A stretch of DNA of 64,000 nt from Hymenobacter pini (GTDB taxonomy: Bacteria; Bacteroidota; Bacteroidia; Cytophagales; Hymenobacteraceae): positions 1,161,691 through 1,225,690 of the forward strand of contig NZ_JAIZZH010000001.1 in NCBI RefSeq assembly GCF_020421205.1, given 5' to 3'. The notes beneath the pieces were generated by a model. The model did no database searches and was not told the DNA's origin. It saw only the letters and a program-made list of their open reading frames with translations. The translations under genes and the position numbers were made by a program. Numbering within the stretch: the first letter of the stretch is position 1; every line of letters starts with the position of its first letter. This document shows, one piece after another, positions 1 through 8,100 of this stretch.

Positions 1-6
1 ACCCAA

Positions 7-732
7 CTACGCTTCCGGCTGCTGCCACTGGCGCAGAAATTCCTGCCGGAAGGCGGCCCCGAGGGGTACTACGGCCCCGGCAATGGTAAGCTGGTTACCC
101 TGCAGCTGCTCAACGCGTTCCAGCGGCACCACAAACGACTTATGCACCCGCAGGAACCGGGCCGGGGGCAGCTCCGTGAGCAGCCGCCGCAGGGTATCGG
201 GCACTACCAGGCGGCCGGTGGGGGTGTGTACTTTCACGTAGTTGCCGTAGGCCTCCAGGTAGGTAATATCGGCCAGGGGCACGCGGTGGGTGGTGGGGCC
301 GTCGCGCAGGAGCAGGGCGGCGGGGGCGGCCTGAGGGGCTGCAACCGGGGCGGGCGGGGCCACGGCAGGAGCTGGTTCGGGCGCGGGCAGGCGGGCAATG
401 GCCTTCAAAAAGCGCGGAAACGGAATGGGCTTGAGCAGATAATCAATGACCCCGTACTCGTAACCTTCGAGGGCAAACTCGCTGAAAGCGGTGGTCAGGA
501 TTACGCGGGGGGCGTGGGGCAGGGCCCGCAGCAGTTCCAGACCGCTCATTTCGGGCATCTGCACATCCAGCAATACCACATCCACGGGCTGCTGGTGCAG
601 AAAGGTGAGGGCCTCCACGGCCGTGTAGCAGTGACCGGCCACGCGCAGGTGGGCCACCCGTTCCACGTAGGTTTGCAGCACCTGATGGGCCAGGGGCTCG
701 TCGTCCACAATCAAAACCTGCAGCGGGGTCAT
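7..732 (-). CDS. LytTR-family response regulator
   Basis: Cytoplasmic two-component response regulator of the LytR/AgrA class, 241 residues. Residues 1-115 form a CheY-like receiver with the acidic pair D10-D11, phosphoacceptor D56 in LLDVQMP and conserved K101 in LLKP. An Ala/Pro-rich linker (about 115-145) leads to a C-terminal LytTR DNA-binding domain (YLEAYGNYVKV, FLRVHKSF). I chose the ATG at 732 because it overlaps the stop of the upstream kinase gene by four bases (ATGA); the same frame stays open further upstream only as a shadow inside that gene. It should be the partner of the adjacent kinase. The regulated promoters are not visible here. Confidence 0.95.
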   Translation of the reverse strand: MTPLQVLIVDDEPLAHQVLQTYVERVAHLRVAGHCYTAVEALTFLHQQPVDVVLLDVQMPEMSGLELLRALPHAPRVILTTAFSEFALEGYEYGVIDYLLKPIPFPRFLKAIARLPAPEPAPAVAPPAPVAAPQAAPAALLLRDGPTTHRVPLADITYLEAYGNYVKVHTPTGRLVVPDTLRRLLTELPPARFLRVHKSFVVPLERVEQLQGNQLTIAGAVVPLGAAFRQEFLRQWQQPEA

Positions 733-1748
733 AGCGAGAGGGTGAGTTGGGTGAGAAAGGCCGACTGGTCGGGGGTGGGGGCGGCGTGCAGGTGGTGGCG
801 GCCGGGGTAGAGCAGGGCCAGCCGCTGGCGGGTGTTGCTCAGACCGGTGCCGGTGCCGCCGCCCGCGTCGGTGGGCGGGGGCAGGGCGTTGCGCAGTGCT
901 AGGTGCAGCTGCTGCTGGTGCAGCGTGAGGGCAATTTCCACGAAGCTGCCGCTGGCCCGCCGCGTGCCGTAGGTGAAGGCGTTTTCGATGAGGGCCAGAA
1001 ACAGCAGCGGGGCCACGGTGAGGCCGGCCGCCTCCTCCTCGGGGGGCAGACTCAGCTGCACCGGGCAGCGCGGACCCAGCCGCAGCTCCTGCAGCTGCAC
1101 GTAGCTGCGCAGGTAGTCCAGCTCCTCCTGCAGGGGCACCTGGGCCCGGCGGGTGCTTTCCAGCTGGTAGCGCATCAGCCCCGACAGCGCCAGGAGCATA
1201 TCGGGCGTTTGGGGGCTTTGGGTGAGGCTGAGGGCGTAGAGGCTGTTGAGCGTGTTGAACAGAAAGTGCGGGTTCACCTGGGCCTCCAGCAGCCGCAGCT
1301 GCTGCTCGCGCTCCAGCAGCTGCCGCCGCAGCCGCTGCCGGTGCTGCGCCACCGACCGCCAGATGAGCAGCAGGCCCATGGCTATCAGCATCGTGAACAG
1401 GCAGTTGACGGCGGGCTGATGGGCAGCGGCGTGGACCTCGGGCCACAGCAGCCGGCCCGCCACGTGCAGCAGCAGCGTCCAGCCCAGCAGGGCCAGCGCA
1501 TACCAGCCGTAGCGGCCCCGGTCGAACAGGGTGGGTACCAGCCCCAGGTTGTTGCCGTACACCGCCACCATGCTCAGCCCCACCGTTACCAGTACCGCGT
1601 GCTGCAGCTGGGCCAGGTTGCCATTGGGTACCAACGGCAGGGTCCGCCACAGCAGCAGCAACAGTAACCCCCAGATAAATGCGTCGCGGAGGACCAGCCA
1701 GGGCCAGCCAATCCGGGTTGGAGGAAAAGATGCGGAAGTGGAGTGCAT
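729..1748 (-). CDS. LytS-like sensor histidine kinase (His_kinase family)
   Basis: Inner-membrane sensor kinase of 339 residues. About four hydrophobic segments (roughly 15-40, 50-72, 80-102, 115-132) are followed by a coiled segment and the His_kinase (PF06580-type) domain. The phosphorylated histidine is H161 in QVNPHFLFNTLNSL. A C-terminal ATPase region has an N-box (ENAFTYG) and a G-rich box (GTGLSNTRQRL). Its 3' end overlaps the LytTR regulator by four bases, so the two are translationally coupled. There is no recognisable extracytoplasmic sensor domain; the signal is probably sensed through the membrane segments. A degenerate -7 element (TACCTTCG) lies about 32 bases upstream. Confidence 0.94.
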   Translation of the reverse strand: MHSTSASFPPTRIGWPWLVLRDAFIWGLLLLLLWRTLPLVPNGNLAQLQHAVLVTVGLSMVAVYGNNLGLVPTLFDRGRYGWYALALLGWTLLLHVAGRLLWPEVHAAAHQPAVNCLFTMLIAMGLLLIWRSVAQHRQRLRRQLLEREQQLRLLEAQVNPHFLFNTLNSLYALSLTQSPQTPDMLLALSGLMRYQLESTRRAQVPLQEELDYLRSYVQLQELRLGPRCPVQLSLPPEEEAAGLTVAPLLFLALIENAFTYGTRRASGSFVEIALTLHQQQLHLALRNALPPPTDAGGGTGTGLSNTRQRLALLYPGRHHLHAAPTPDQSAFLTQLTLSL

Positions 1749-1994
1749 AGGAATATGGGGGCAGCGGAAACCGGCTCTGCGAAGGTATCAGCCCGGCGGG
1801 CCGCGCCCAAATGCCCGGGACGATCCACGTTCGTCAGCCGCGGGGCCTTGGTCGTCAGCGGCCGGGCAGGGTTCGTCATTCTCTTTAGGGCCGCAGCCCA
1901 CTGGCGGGCACCTTTGTATCAGTTCTCTGGCCGGCCAGCAGGCCCCGTGGGCTGGTTTCTCCCTTCGTCTCCCTAACCCTTAATCTTTCTCGCT

Positions 1995-3398
1995 ATGAAC
2001 TCCACGTTCCGCCACCTCGCCCTTGCCGCCGCTCTGCTGACTGCCTCCGCGGCCACCGCCCAAACTTCCGACCCCGCCGGCCTCTGGCAGGGCAGCCTCA
2101 GCGTGCAGGGCACCAACCTGCGCACCGTAGTGGAGCTCAACGGCAGCGGCTCGGCTTGGCAGGGTAAGCTCTCGGTGCCGCAGCAGGGCCTGCAGGGCAT
2201 GAGCCTGAGCAGCGCCGTGGTACGCCACGACAGCCTATTGCTGCGGGCCGATAACATCCAGGGGCGGTTTGCGGGCCGCTTCGCGGCCGATGGGCAGTCG
2301 GTGGCCGGCACCTGGTACCAGGGCGGGATGCAGCTGCCGCTCACGCTGCGCCGCAGCTCGGCGGCGGCCGAGGCCAGCGCCGCCCCCCGCCACCCCCAGG
2401 TGCCGGTGGCGCCCTTCCCGTACCGCAGCCAGGACCTTACTTTCCCCAATGCCAAAGCCGGTATTCAGCTGGCCGGTACGCTCACGCTGCCCGCTGGTAA
2501 GGGGCCATTTCCGGCGGTAGTGTTGGTGAGCGGCTCGGGCCCCGAGGACCGCAACGAAACTGTGTTCGGCCACCAGCCCTTTTTGGTGCTGGCCGACTAC
2601 CTCACCCGCCAGGGCTTTGCCGTGCTGCGCTACGACGACCGGGGCACGGCTCAGTCGGGCGGTACGTTTACCGGGGCGCTGACCACTGATTTTACCGCCG
2701 ATGCCCAGGCGGCGCTGGCCTACCTGCGCACTCGCCCCGACATCCGTGCCAGGCAGGTGGGCCTGATCGGGCACAGTGAAGGCGGGGTGATTGCCTGGCA
2801 GGCCGCCGCCCAGCCCGCCGGCCCCGATTTTGTAGTGTCGTTGGCCGGCCCCGGCGTACCCGGCGACGCGGTGTTGCTGCGCCAGCAGGCCGACCTGGCC
2901 CGCGCCGCCGGGGCCGATTCGGCCACCATTGGCCAGAGCCAGCGCCTGCACCGGGCCCTGTTCGCCGAGCTGCGTCGGCAGCCCGCTACGCTCAGTGCCG
3001 ATGCGCTGACCCCCAAGCTGGCCGCCGTGGTGCAGCAGCGCGTACCAGGTATCAGCGCCGAGGTGGCCCAAAAACAGGTAAAACCCCTGACTTCGCCCTG
3101 GCTGCGCAGTTTCCTGCTCACCGACCCCGCTACCTATCTGCCCAAGGTTAAATGCCCCGTGCTGGCCCTCAACGGCAGCCACGACCTGCAGGTAGCCGCC
3201 GACCAGAACCTGCCCGCCATTGAGCAAGGCCTGCGCGCCGCGCACAACACTCATGCCACCGTGCAGACGCTGCCCAACCTCAACCACCTCTTCCAAACCG
3301 ACCCCGCCGGCACCAGCCAGTACGCCACCATCGAAGAAACCTTCGCCCCCAGCGCCCTCCAGGTCATCGGCAACTGGCTGAACCAACAGGTAAAGTAG
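1995..3398 (+). CDS. secreted alpha/beta hydrolase
   Basis: Exported serine hydrolase of 467 residues. Residues 1-23 form a signal peptide ending at ATAQ. Residues 25-120 make a small beta-rich N-terminal domain (WQGSL, LRTVVELN) like those preceding hydrolases in Bacteroidota. The alpha/beta hydrolase fold runs from about 145 to the end: oxyanion region VSGSGPEDRNE, RYDDRG, nucleophile S261 in GHSEGG, an acid in NGSHDLQ and a late histidine in NLNHLF. Likely a peptidase or esterase of the S9/S15-like secreted group; the substrate cannot be read from the sequence. The gene is monocistronic and faces the cytochrome operon across a long palindrome that includes both stop codons. Confidence 0.88.
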   Translation: MNSTFRHLALAAALLTASAATAQTSDPAGLWQGSLSVQGTNLRTVVELNGSGSAWQGKLSVPQQGLQGMSLSSAVVRHDSLLLRADNIQGRFAGRFAADGQSVAGTWYQGGMQLPLTLRRSSAAAEASAAPRHPQVPVAPFPYRSQDLTFPNAKAGIQLAGTLTLPAGKGPFPAVVLVSGSGPEDRNETVFGHQPFLVLADYLTRQGFAVLRYDDRGTAQSGGTFTGALTTDFTADAQAALAYLRTRPDIRARQVGLIGHSEGGVIAWQAAAQPAGPDFVVSLAGPGVPGDAVLLRQQADLARAAGADSATIGQSQRLHRALFAELRRQPATLSADALTPKLAAVVQQRVPGISAEVAQKQVKPLTSPWLRSFLLTDPATYLPKVKCPVLALNGSHDLQVAADQNLPAIEQGLRAAHNTHATVQTLPNLNHLFQTDPAGTSQYATIEETFAPSALQVIGNWLNQQVK

Positions 3399-3600
3399 AT
3401 GGGTGGTTGGGTGGTTTATGGTTGGGTGGTTGGGGGTTGGGGGGTATGAACTGTCATCCTGAGCGCAGCGAAGGACCTTATCACATCAGAACGAGCCTTT
3501 ATGGCAGTTGTCGTTCCAGCGTGATAAGGTCCTTCGCTGCGCTCAGGATGACAGACGTTTTTTCTACCCAACTACCCAACCACCTAACAACCTACCCCTA
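3399..3600. repeat. nested intergenic palindrome, CHPERSEG type
   Basis: The whole gap between two convergent genes is a nested inverted repeat. The inner arms, 3451-3484 and 3521-3554, are exact 34-base reverse complements. Inside them sits a second stem, GAACGA (3489-3494) and TCGTTC (3511-3516), 16 bases apart. The outer arms are low-complexity GGTTGGGTGG-type repeats (3399-3446) and their complement (3563-3600), reaching the TAG stop codons of both flanking genes. Translated, the core gives the CHPERSEG and AALRMTD strings that I recall from spurious ORFs over interspersed palindromes in many phyla. It may act as a bidirectional terminator. Confidence 0.9.
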
Positions 3601-4014
3601 CTGCCCATCCGAGCCGTTGCAGCGGCCTAGCAGGTCGGAGGCTTCACGGATGGTGTAGGGCTGGTTTTTGTTGCCCCAGTTGGTTTGCAGGAAATTCAGC
3701 AGGTTGGTAATCTGCGAGTCGGTGAGGTCTTCGTGGCCGGGCATCACCTGCTGGTAGCTCACGCCATTCACCACCAGCGGGCCGTTCATGCCTTTGCGGA
3801 TGATGCAGGGCAGCTCGGCGCGGTGCTGGGCAATGTAGTCGGCGCCCGCCACTGGCGGAATCAGCCGCTGCAGGCCCTGGCCCTGGTCGCCGTGGCAGCT
3901 GGCGCAGTGCGCCGCGTACAGCTGGGCGCCCTCGTTCCTCCGCTCGGTAAAGCACCCGCTCACGCCCACGCCGGCTGCCGCCAGCAAGGCCGCTGCCAGC
4001 AGCCCGCGCTTCAT
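3598..4014 (-). CDS. c-type cytochrome lipoprotein
   Basis: Small membrane-anchored monohaem cytochrome c, 138 residues. A hydrophobic leader ends in the lipobox VSGC (C21), so the protein should be lipid-anchored. The haem-binding motif is CASCH (C37, C40, H41), and a downstream methionine in QVMPGHEDL is the likely sixth ligand, as in class I cytochrome c. It overlaps the upstream SCO gene by four bases and is last in a three-gene operon. The context suggests electron transfer at the periplasmic face linked to copper-dependent oxidase assembly, but no oxidase gene is present in the window. Confidence 0.92.
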   Translation of the reverse strand: MKRGLLAAALLAAAGVGVSGCFTERRNEGAQLYAAHCASCHGDQGQGLQRLIPPVAGADYIAQHRAELPCIIRKGMNGPLVVNGVSYQQVMPGHEDLTDSQITNLLNFLQTNWGNKNQPYTIREASDLLGRCNGSDGQ

Positions 4015-4697
4015 TGGGCGGCGCCTTTTGTTTCCAGCTTTTCTTCCTTCAGCAGCACGGGCAGGTCCTGAATCAGGCGGTCCACCTGCTCCTTCACCAT
4101 GCCATCGTACACCCCGCGGATGCGGCGTTGCGAATCAACGAGCACAAACGAGCCATCGTGCGAGAAACCCCCGGCGGCCTTCTTATCGGCCTGGGCCCCC
4201 GAGAGGTAGTTGCTGGCCAGCTTGAACACGGTGTCCTGCTCGGTACGGGCGAAGTGCCAGCGCGAGGCATCCTTGATGCCTAGCCGCTCGGCGTAGTCGC
4301 GCAGCACCGGAATGGAGTCGTGGTTGGGGTCGATGGTGTGACTCAGGAACAGCACGTTGGGGTTACCTTCAAACGCCTTGTACACCCGCAGCATCTCGCT
4401 CTGCATTTTGGGGCAGATGCTGGGGCAGGAGGTGAAAAAGAAGTCGGCAATGTACACCTTGCCGGCAAACGTCTGGTTGGTTACCGGCTGGCCCATCTGG
4501 TCGGTGAGGCGGAAAGTGGGTACCGGGTCGGGAAGGGTATCGGCGGGCGAGGTAGGAGCGCTGTGCTTGATACCCAAAACGGGCAGGCGTTCGGGTTCCG
4601 ACGAGGACGGAGTGCAAGCCAGCGGCAACAGGCCTACGCTGAGCAGGGCAGTCAGCCGCAGCAAGCGGCCCGCCGACAAAGCAGGAAAGTGGATCAT
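4011..4697 (-). CDS. SCO1/SenC-family copper chaperone lipoprotein
   Basis: SCO-family protein, 228 residues, with a thioredoxin fold. The leader ends in lipobox LPLAC (C28), giving a lipid anchor. The copper/thiol motif is CPSIC (C91 and C95), and the third copper ligand is H180 in FSHDGSF. These three residues define SCO proteins, which deliver copper to the CuA site of cytochrome c oxidase or reduce its thiols. The gene starts inside the last four bases of the upstream lipoprotein gene and ends inside the first four of the cytochrome c gene, so all three are probably coupled in translation. Confidence 0.95.
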   Translation of the reverse strand: MIHFPALSAGRLLRLTALLSVGLLPLACTPSSSEPERLPVLGIKHSAPTSPADTLPDPVPTFRLTDQMGQPVTNQTFAGKVYIADFFFTSCPSICPKMQSEMLRVYKAFEGNPNVLFLSHTIDPNHDSIPVLRDYAERLGIKDASRWHFARTEQDTVFKLASNYLSGAQADKKAAGGFSHDGSFVLVDSQRRIRGVYDGMVKEQVDRLIQDLPVLLKEEKLETKGAAQ

Positions 4698-5098
4698 TTA
4701 CGGGAAGAAGCGGATGAGGCGGCCAAATAGTTTCGGGCGGAATCCTGGCTGGCGCGGAACAGCCGCCCAACGGAGTCGATACGGGCCTGCTGCGCCTCGT
4801 AGTAGCGCAGGCGGCTATCCACGGCGGCCGTATCGGCCGGGCGGCGGTAGTGATGCATCCAGAACATCATGCCGGCTTCAGCCCCCAGCAGGCGGCCTTC
4901 CAGCGTGGCTGCCCGGGCAGTGTCGGGGGCTGTTTTAAGCTCCTGGCGCAGCTGGTACAGTTGGTCCATCTGGGCCATCAGCTCGTCGTGGCGTGCCAGT
5001 AGGGCTTTTTCGGCGGCTTCGGCCTTTTGCTCCTCACTTTGCAGCGAGAGGCACGCCGACACCAATAGGAGCACGGGGGCAATGCGGAGGATTTTCAC
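4694..5098 (-). CDS. small coiled-coil lipoprotein, function unknown
   Basis: First gene of the SCO/cytochrome operon, 134 residues. I start it at the GTG at 5098 because this gives a clean lipoprotein signal (LLLVSAC, C16) and lies just downstream of a TAnnTTTG -7 element; an upstream ATG at 5140 would place the promoter inside the gene. After the lipobox the protein is Glu/Ala/Leu/Gln-rich and probably helical or coiled-coil (about 22-60 and 95-120). I recognise no domain. Coupling to the SCO gene suggests a role in the same electron-transport module. Confidence 0.75.
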   Translation of the reverse strand: MKILRIAPVLLLVSACLSLQSEEQKAEAAEKALLARHDELMAQMDQLYQLRQELKTAPDTARAATLEGRLLGAEAGMMFWMHHYRRPADTAAVDSRLRYYEAQQARIDSVGRLFRASQDSARNYLAASSASSRK

Positions 5099-5103
5099 GG
5101 CCG

Positions 5104-5111
5104 CAAAGGTA
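5104..5111 (-). promoter_or_regulatory. Bacteroidota -7 promoter element
   Basis: TACCTTTG on the minus strand matches TAnnTTTG. Its last base is six positions upstream of the GTG of the lipoprotein gene, so the transcript would be leaderless or nearly so. I saw no clear -33 TTG. Confidence 0.5.
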
Positions 5112-5167
5112 CGACAGGAATGCCTGAAACCCCGCCGCAATGCCCATTTGCCGAAGAGGCTGCAACG

Positions 5168-5638
5168 CTACACGCGCGCCGCAATCCAGTGCCAGAGCAA
5201 CCAGCCGCCCCACACCAATGCAGCGGCCAGCGCCAGCAGCAGCACCAGAATCAGCAGGATAAGCCCGCGTCCGGAGCCTTGGTACCTGCCCTCCTGATAA
5301 TGTGCCCGCAGCAGGCGCACGTTCCGGTCGTTGGCTTTATAGGCGAAGTCGAAAATATTGCCGACCACCGGAATAGCCCCGATTACGGTATCAAGCACCA
5401 CATTCAGCACCATGCGCACTACCAGGTTGCCACTGGCTCCGTGGCGCATCATCGTCAGAATCAGCACGCCGGAAATAGCCAGGGACGGCAGCCCGCCCAC
5501 CACCGGAATCAAGCCCATGATGGGGTCGAGGCCAAAGCGCCACGTGGTGCCGGGCACCCGGAACTGACTGTCAAGCAAGTGAGAAACCCGCTCTACCCAG
5601 CGCAGGCGGGCATCTTGATCAAAAGAGGGAATAGCCAT
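5168..5638 (-). CDS. DUF4112-family membrane protein
   Basis: Small inner-membrane protein, 156 residues from the ATG at 5638; a GTG six codons earlier is possible. DUF4112 hallmarks are the paired glycine/proline repeats GLIPVVGGLPSLAISG (about residues 38-53) and GAIPVVGNIFDFAYKANDRN (about 87-106). A strongly hydrophobic C-terminal segment (about 125-150) is likely transmembrane. The biochemical role of the family is unknown. It lies 43 bases after the large periplasmic protein of the TonB operon and could be its last gene. Confidence 0.85.
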   Translation of the reverse strand: MAIPSFDQDARLRWVERVSHLLDSQFRVPGTTWRFGLDPIMGLIPVVGGLPSLAISGVLILTMMRHGASGNLVVRMVLNVVLDTVIGAIPVVGNIFDFAYKANDRNVRLLRAHYQEGRYQGSGRGLILLILVLLLALAAALVWGGWLLWHWIAARV

Positions 5639-5681
5639 ACAAGGAGTTGAACGCACGGCCCCGCGCTAGGTTGGGCCTGCG

Positions 5682-8096
5682 CTACAGCGCCGGCTTCACC
5701 TCGAAGCGGTAGCGCGTTACGCCAACCCGGCCAGTAGCCGAAACGCCCTGCACTTCCACCACGTAGGTGCCAGGCTGGTCCGAGGTGTAAAACTCCAGTT
5801 GCCCAGTACCAGTGGTGGAGGTGCGCAGTTCCGGCTGCCAATGCAGCAGGTTGCGGAAATCGGCCAGGCGGCTCTGCCGGGCCTCGGGTGTGTCGTAGCG
5901 AGGAGCGTAAAACTCCCGGTATTGCTGCAGGCCCTGGTATTCCTGCAGCAGCACGTGCGGGTTCAGCTGGAAGCCGCTCAAATCGCCTTGGTACGTGGTG
6001 TAGCTTACAATACCGTCGTAGCGCATGGCCCCTTGGAGGTAAGGCATCGTCACCACATCCAGCGTTTTCACCTTTAGCGGGCTAAATGCCATTACCCGGT
6101 TGATATCGTACACGGGTACCCCATCTACCAGCACCAGCGGATTTTCCTGCAGAATGGTGGAGTTCAGGTGGTCCAGAATCATAAAATGGTACCCATCCTT
6201 GCGCAGCCGCACCTGCACACCCGGTACGTACTCGCGCATCACTTCCTCCATCACCTTGAAGCGGGTGTAATCGTCGAGGCGATAATGCTCATCGGCCTTG
6301 CCGAAGAATGGGATGCTGTCAGCTGGTTGGGGCGTGAAGCGCGTCAGCAACTTGCCGAAATAGGCGCGTTGCGTTTGCACACCCAGGCTGCGTTCCTGCA
6401 AGGCGGCCGCATCCGCCGCACTTGGCGTGAGAGCCGCCGAAACCGGCTCGGAGCGGAATTGGGTTGAAAACGGGTTCAGCAGCTCGAGTTGATACGTGGT
6501 ATCCTTCGCGGCACTGGTTTGCACGGAAATAGTCCGGTCCCCAATCAGGTCATGGGTTTCGAAACGCAGGATACCGGCCGCGTCGCTGAGGGCCGGGTAG
6601 GGGCGGGCCACGCGGCTGGGAGCCGCCAGAAACGCCGGCACACCGGCTACTGGCTGTTTAGTAGCGGGGTTCGTAACCCGCGCGTACACCAGCTGGCCAT
6701 TGAGCTCAGGCAGGAAGGATACACTGGGCTTGCCGGCCAGCACCTGGTTCCAGGTGAAGCGGCTCCAGCCCTGGGTCAGCATCAGGTTATCGGCGGCGCT
6801 TTCTGCCTCCGGGCCGGTATGCGTAAGGTAATACTCTGGCTGCTCCACGGCCCCACGCACGTCCGACGTGAGCCATAGGTAGCTGCCAATGCTAGAGCCG
6901 GCTGAACGGTTAAGCGAATCGAGCCGGTACACGGCTACCGATACGTTGGTGGCCTGAGCGGCCGCTGCTTCAGTGGCGGTGGCCACTTGCAGCTGCACTT
7001 TCTCGCGGGCAGAATACGCCGATTTGTCGGTGCGGGCGGTTATCTGCAGCTGGGTAGTGGGGCGCACAAATACCAGCCGCTCACAAACGGGGCGGCGCTG
7101 CGCATCAAACAGAGTAAAGTGCGTTATGCCCTGAGGCAGCCGTTGCTTGTCCAGCGTGAGGCGGCCCGTGCCATTCTGGAGCGGCAGGCGCTCAGAGGCG
7201 ACCAGGTGCTGGCCGGCGTGGGCCAGTAGCCACAGCTGCCCCTCACTCTGCCCAGGCACGTTGGTGGCTGCCTCCACGCTCAGGCGCCCAGATGCATCCG
7301 GGGCCACATGTAGGCTGTAGCCTTGGGGCTGCACCGCCGGGAGCTTCTGCGTTACCAACCGCCGGTTGGGCAGTTCAATAACGGCCGTATAGGCAGCGCC
7401 GGGCTTGGGAGTGAATTGGAAGCGGCCGAGGCCAAACCGCTCCGTGGCAAACTGCGCCACCGTTACTCCCGCCTGATCTAAAATGGTGCCCTTGGCTGCC
7501 AAGCTCCGACCTTGCTTGTCGGTCAGCTTGAAGCCAACCGTGCTGGGCAGTCCTTGCACTAGTTCACCGCCTTCCGGAAAAAACCGGGCATCAACCGCCA
7601 GGGAATCGGTAATCATCTTCAGCCCCAGCGTTGAACCGGGGTTTACGATGCGCACTGCCGTCTGGAAATACTGCTCAGGAGCAAAGTTTTTCATCCAGCT
7701 GGTGTAGGCCCGCACCGTGTAGGAACCGGACAGTAAGGAAGCCGGCAGCACAAACGAGCCTTTACCCGCAGCGTTTTGCAGGGCCACTTTGGCCTGCAGT
7801 ACCGGGCGTTGGGTTTCATCCAGTACTTCAACGTAAGCCACCTTGCTCACGCTAAGGGGTTTGTGCAGGGTAGCATCCACTGCATACACTTTAAACCAGA
7901 GTAGCTCCCCGCTCATGTACAGCGGCCGGTCGAGGTGCAGGAACAGCTTTTCCTGTAGGTTTTGTCGCTGATATCGGGTAAACTGGTTGGTCAGCGAATC
8001 GGTTTGGGCTATGGCTCCGGTAGTGGTGGCCGCCGTTAGGGCCAGCCCGCCCAGCGCCATACGCATAGCAATAGCAGGAATACGCAACGTAGCCAT
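5682..8096 (-). CDS. large periplasmic protein with TonB plug-like segment
   Basis: About 803 residues from the ATG at 8096, which gives a signal peptide ending near TGAIAQ and leaves a four-base gap to the upstream receptor gene. The N-terminal part (FLHLDRPLYMSGELLWFKVYA) resembles the macroglobulin-like strand module of large Bacteroidota envelope proteins, followed by several beta-sandwich repeats. Around residues 640-720 is a plug-like stretch (ENPLVLVDGVPVYD, KVKTLDVVTMPYLQGAM) reminiscent of TonB receptor plugs, but there is no beta-barrel behind it. It probably works with the receptor upstream, for instance as a periplasmic partner or extended plug. Function is unproven. Confidence 0.8.
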   Translation of the reverse strand: MATLRIPAIAMRMALGGLALTAATTTGAIAQTDSLTNQFTRYQRQNLQEKLFLHLDRPLYMSGELLWFKVYAVDATLHKPLSVSKVAYVEVLDETQRPVLQAKVALQNAAGKGSFVLPASLLSGSYTVRAYTSWMKNFAPEQYFQTAVRIVNPGSTLGLKMITDSLAVDARFFPEGGELVQGLPSTVGFKLTDKQGRSLAAKGTILDQAGVTVAQFATERFGLGRFQFTPKPGAAYTAVIELPNRRLVTQKLPAVQPQGYSLHVAPDASGRLSVEAATNVPGQSEGQLWLLAHAGQHLVASERLPLQNGTGRLTLDKQRLPQGITHFTLFDAQRRPVCERLVFVRPTTQLQITARTDKSAYSAREKVQLQVATATEAAAAQATNVSVAVYRLDSLNRSAGSSIGSYLWLTSDVRGAVEQPEYYLTHTGPEAESAADNLMLTQGWSRFTWNQVLAGKPSVSFLPELNGQLVYARVTNPATKQPVAGVPAFLAAPSRVARPYPALSDAAGILRFETHDLIGDRTISVQTSAAKDTTYQLELLNPFSTQFRSEPVSAALTPSAADAAALQERSLGVQTQRAYFGKLLTRFTPQPADSIPFFGKADEHYRLDDYTRFKVMEEVMREYVPGVQVRLRKDGYHFMILDHLNSTILQENPLVLVDGVPVYDINRVMAFSPLKVKTLDVVTMPYLQGAMRYDGIVSYTTYQGDLSGFQLNPHVLLQEYQGLQQYREFYAPRYDTPEARQSRLADFRNLLHWQPELRTSTTGTGQLEFYTSDQPGTYVVEVQGVSATGRVGVTRYRFEVKPAL

Positions 8097-8100
8097 ACAG

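Noticed and set aside
7..1650. 547-residue frame covering the LytTR regulator and beyond
   Set aside because: The part upstream of 732 is an Ala/Pro/Arg-rich shadow of the kinase gene; the real regulator starts at 732.
1904..1918. -7 element upstream of the secreted hydrolase (CACCTTTG)
   Set aside because: It lacks the TA pair of TAnnTTTG and lies too far from the start to be convincing.
3407..3658. ORF of 83 codons with CHPERSEG and AALRMTD strings
   Set aside because: It lies wholly over the nested palindrome and reads the classic spurious translation of that repeat.
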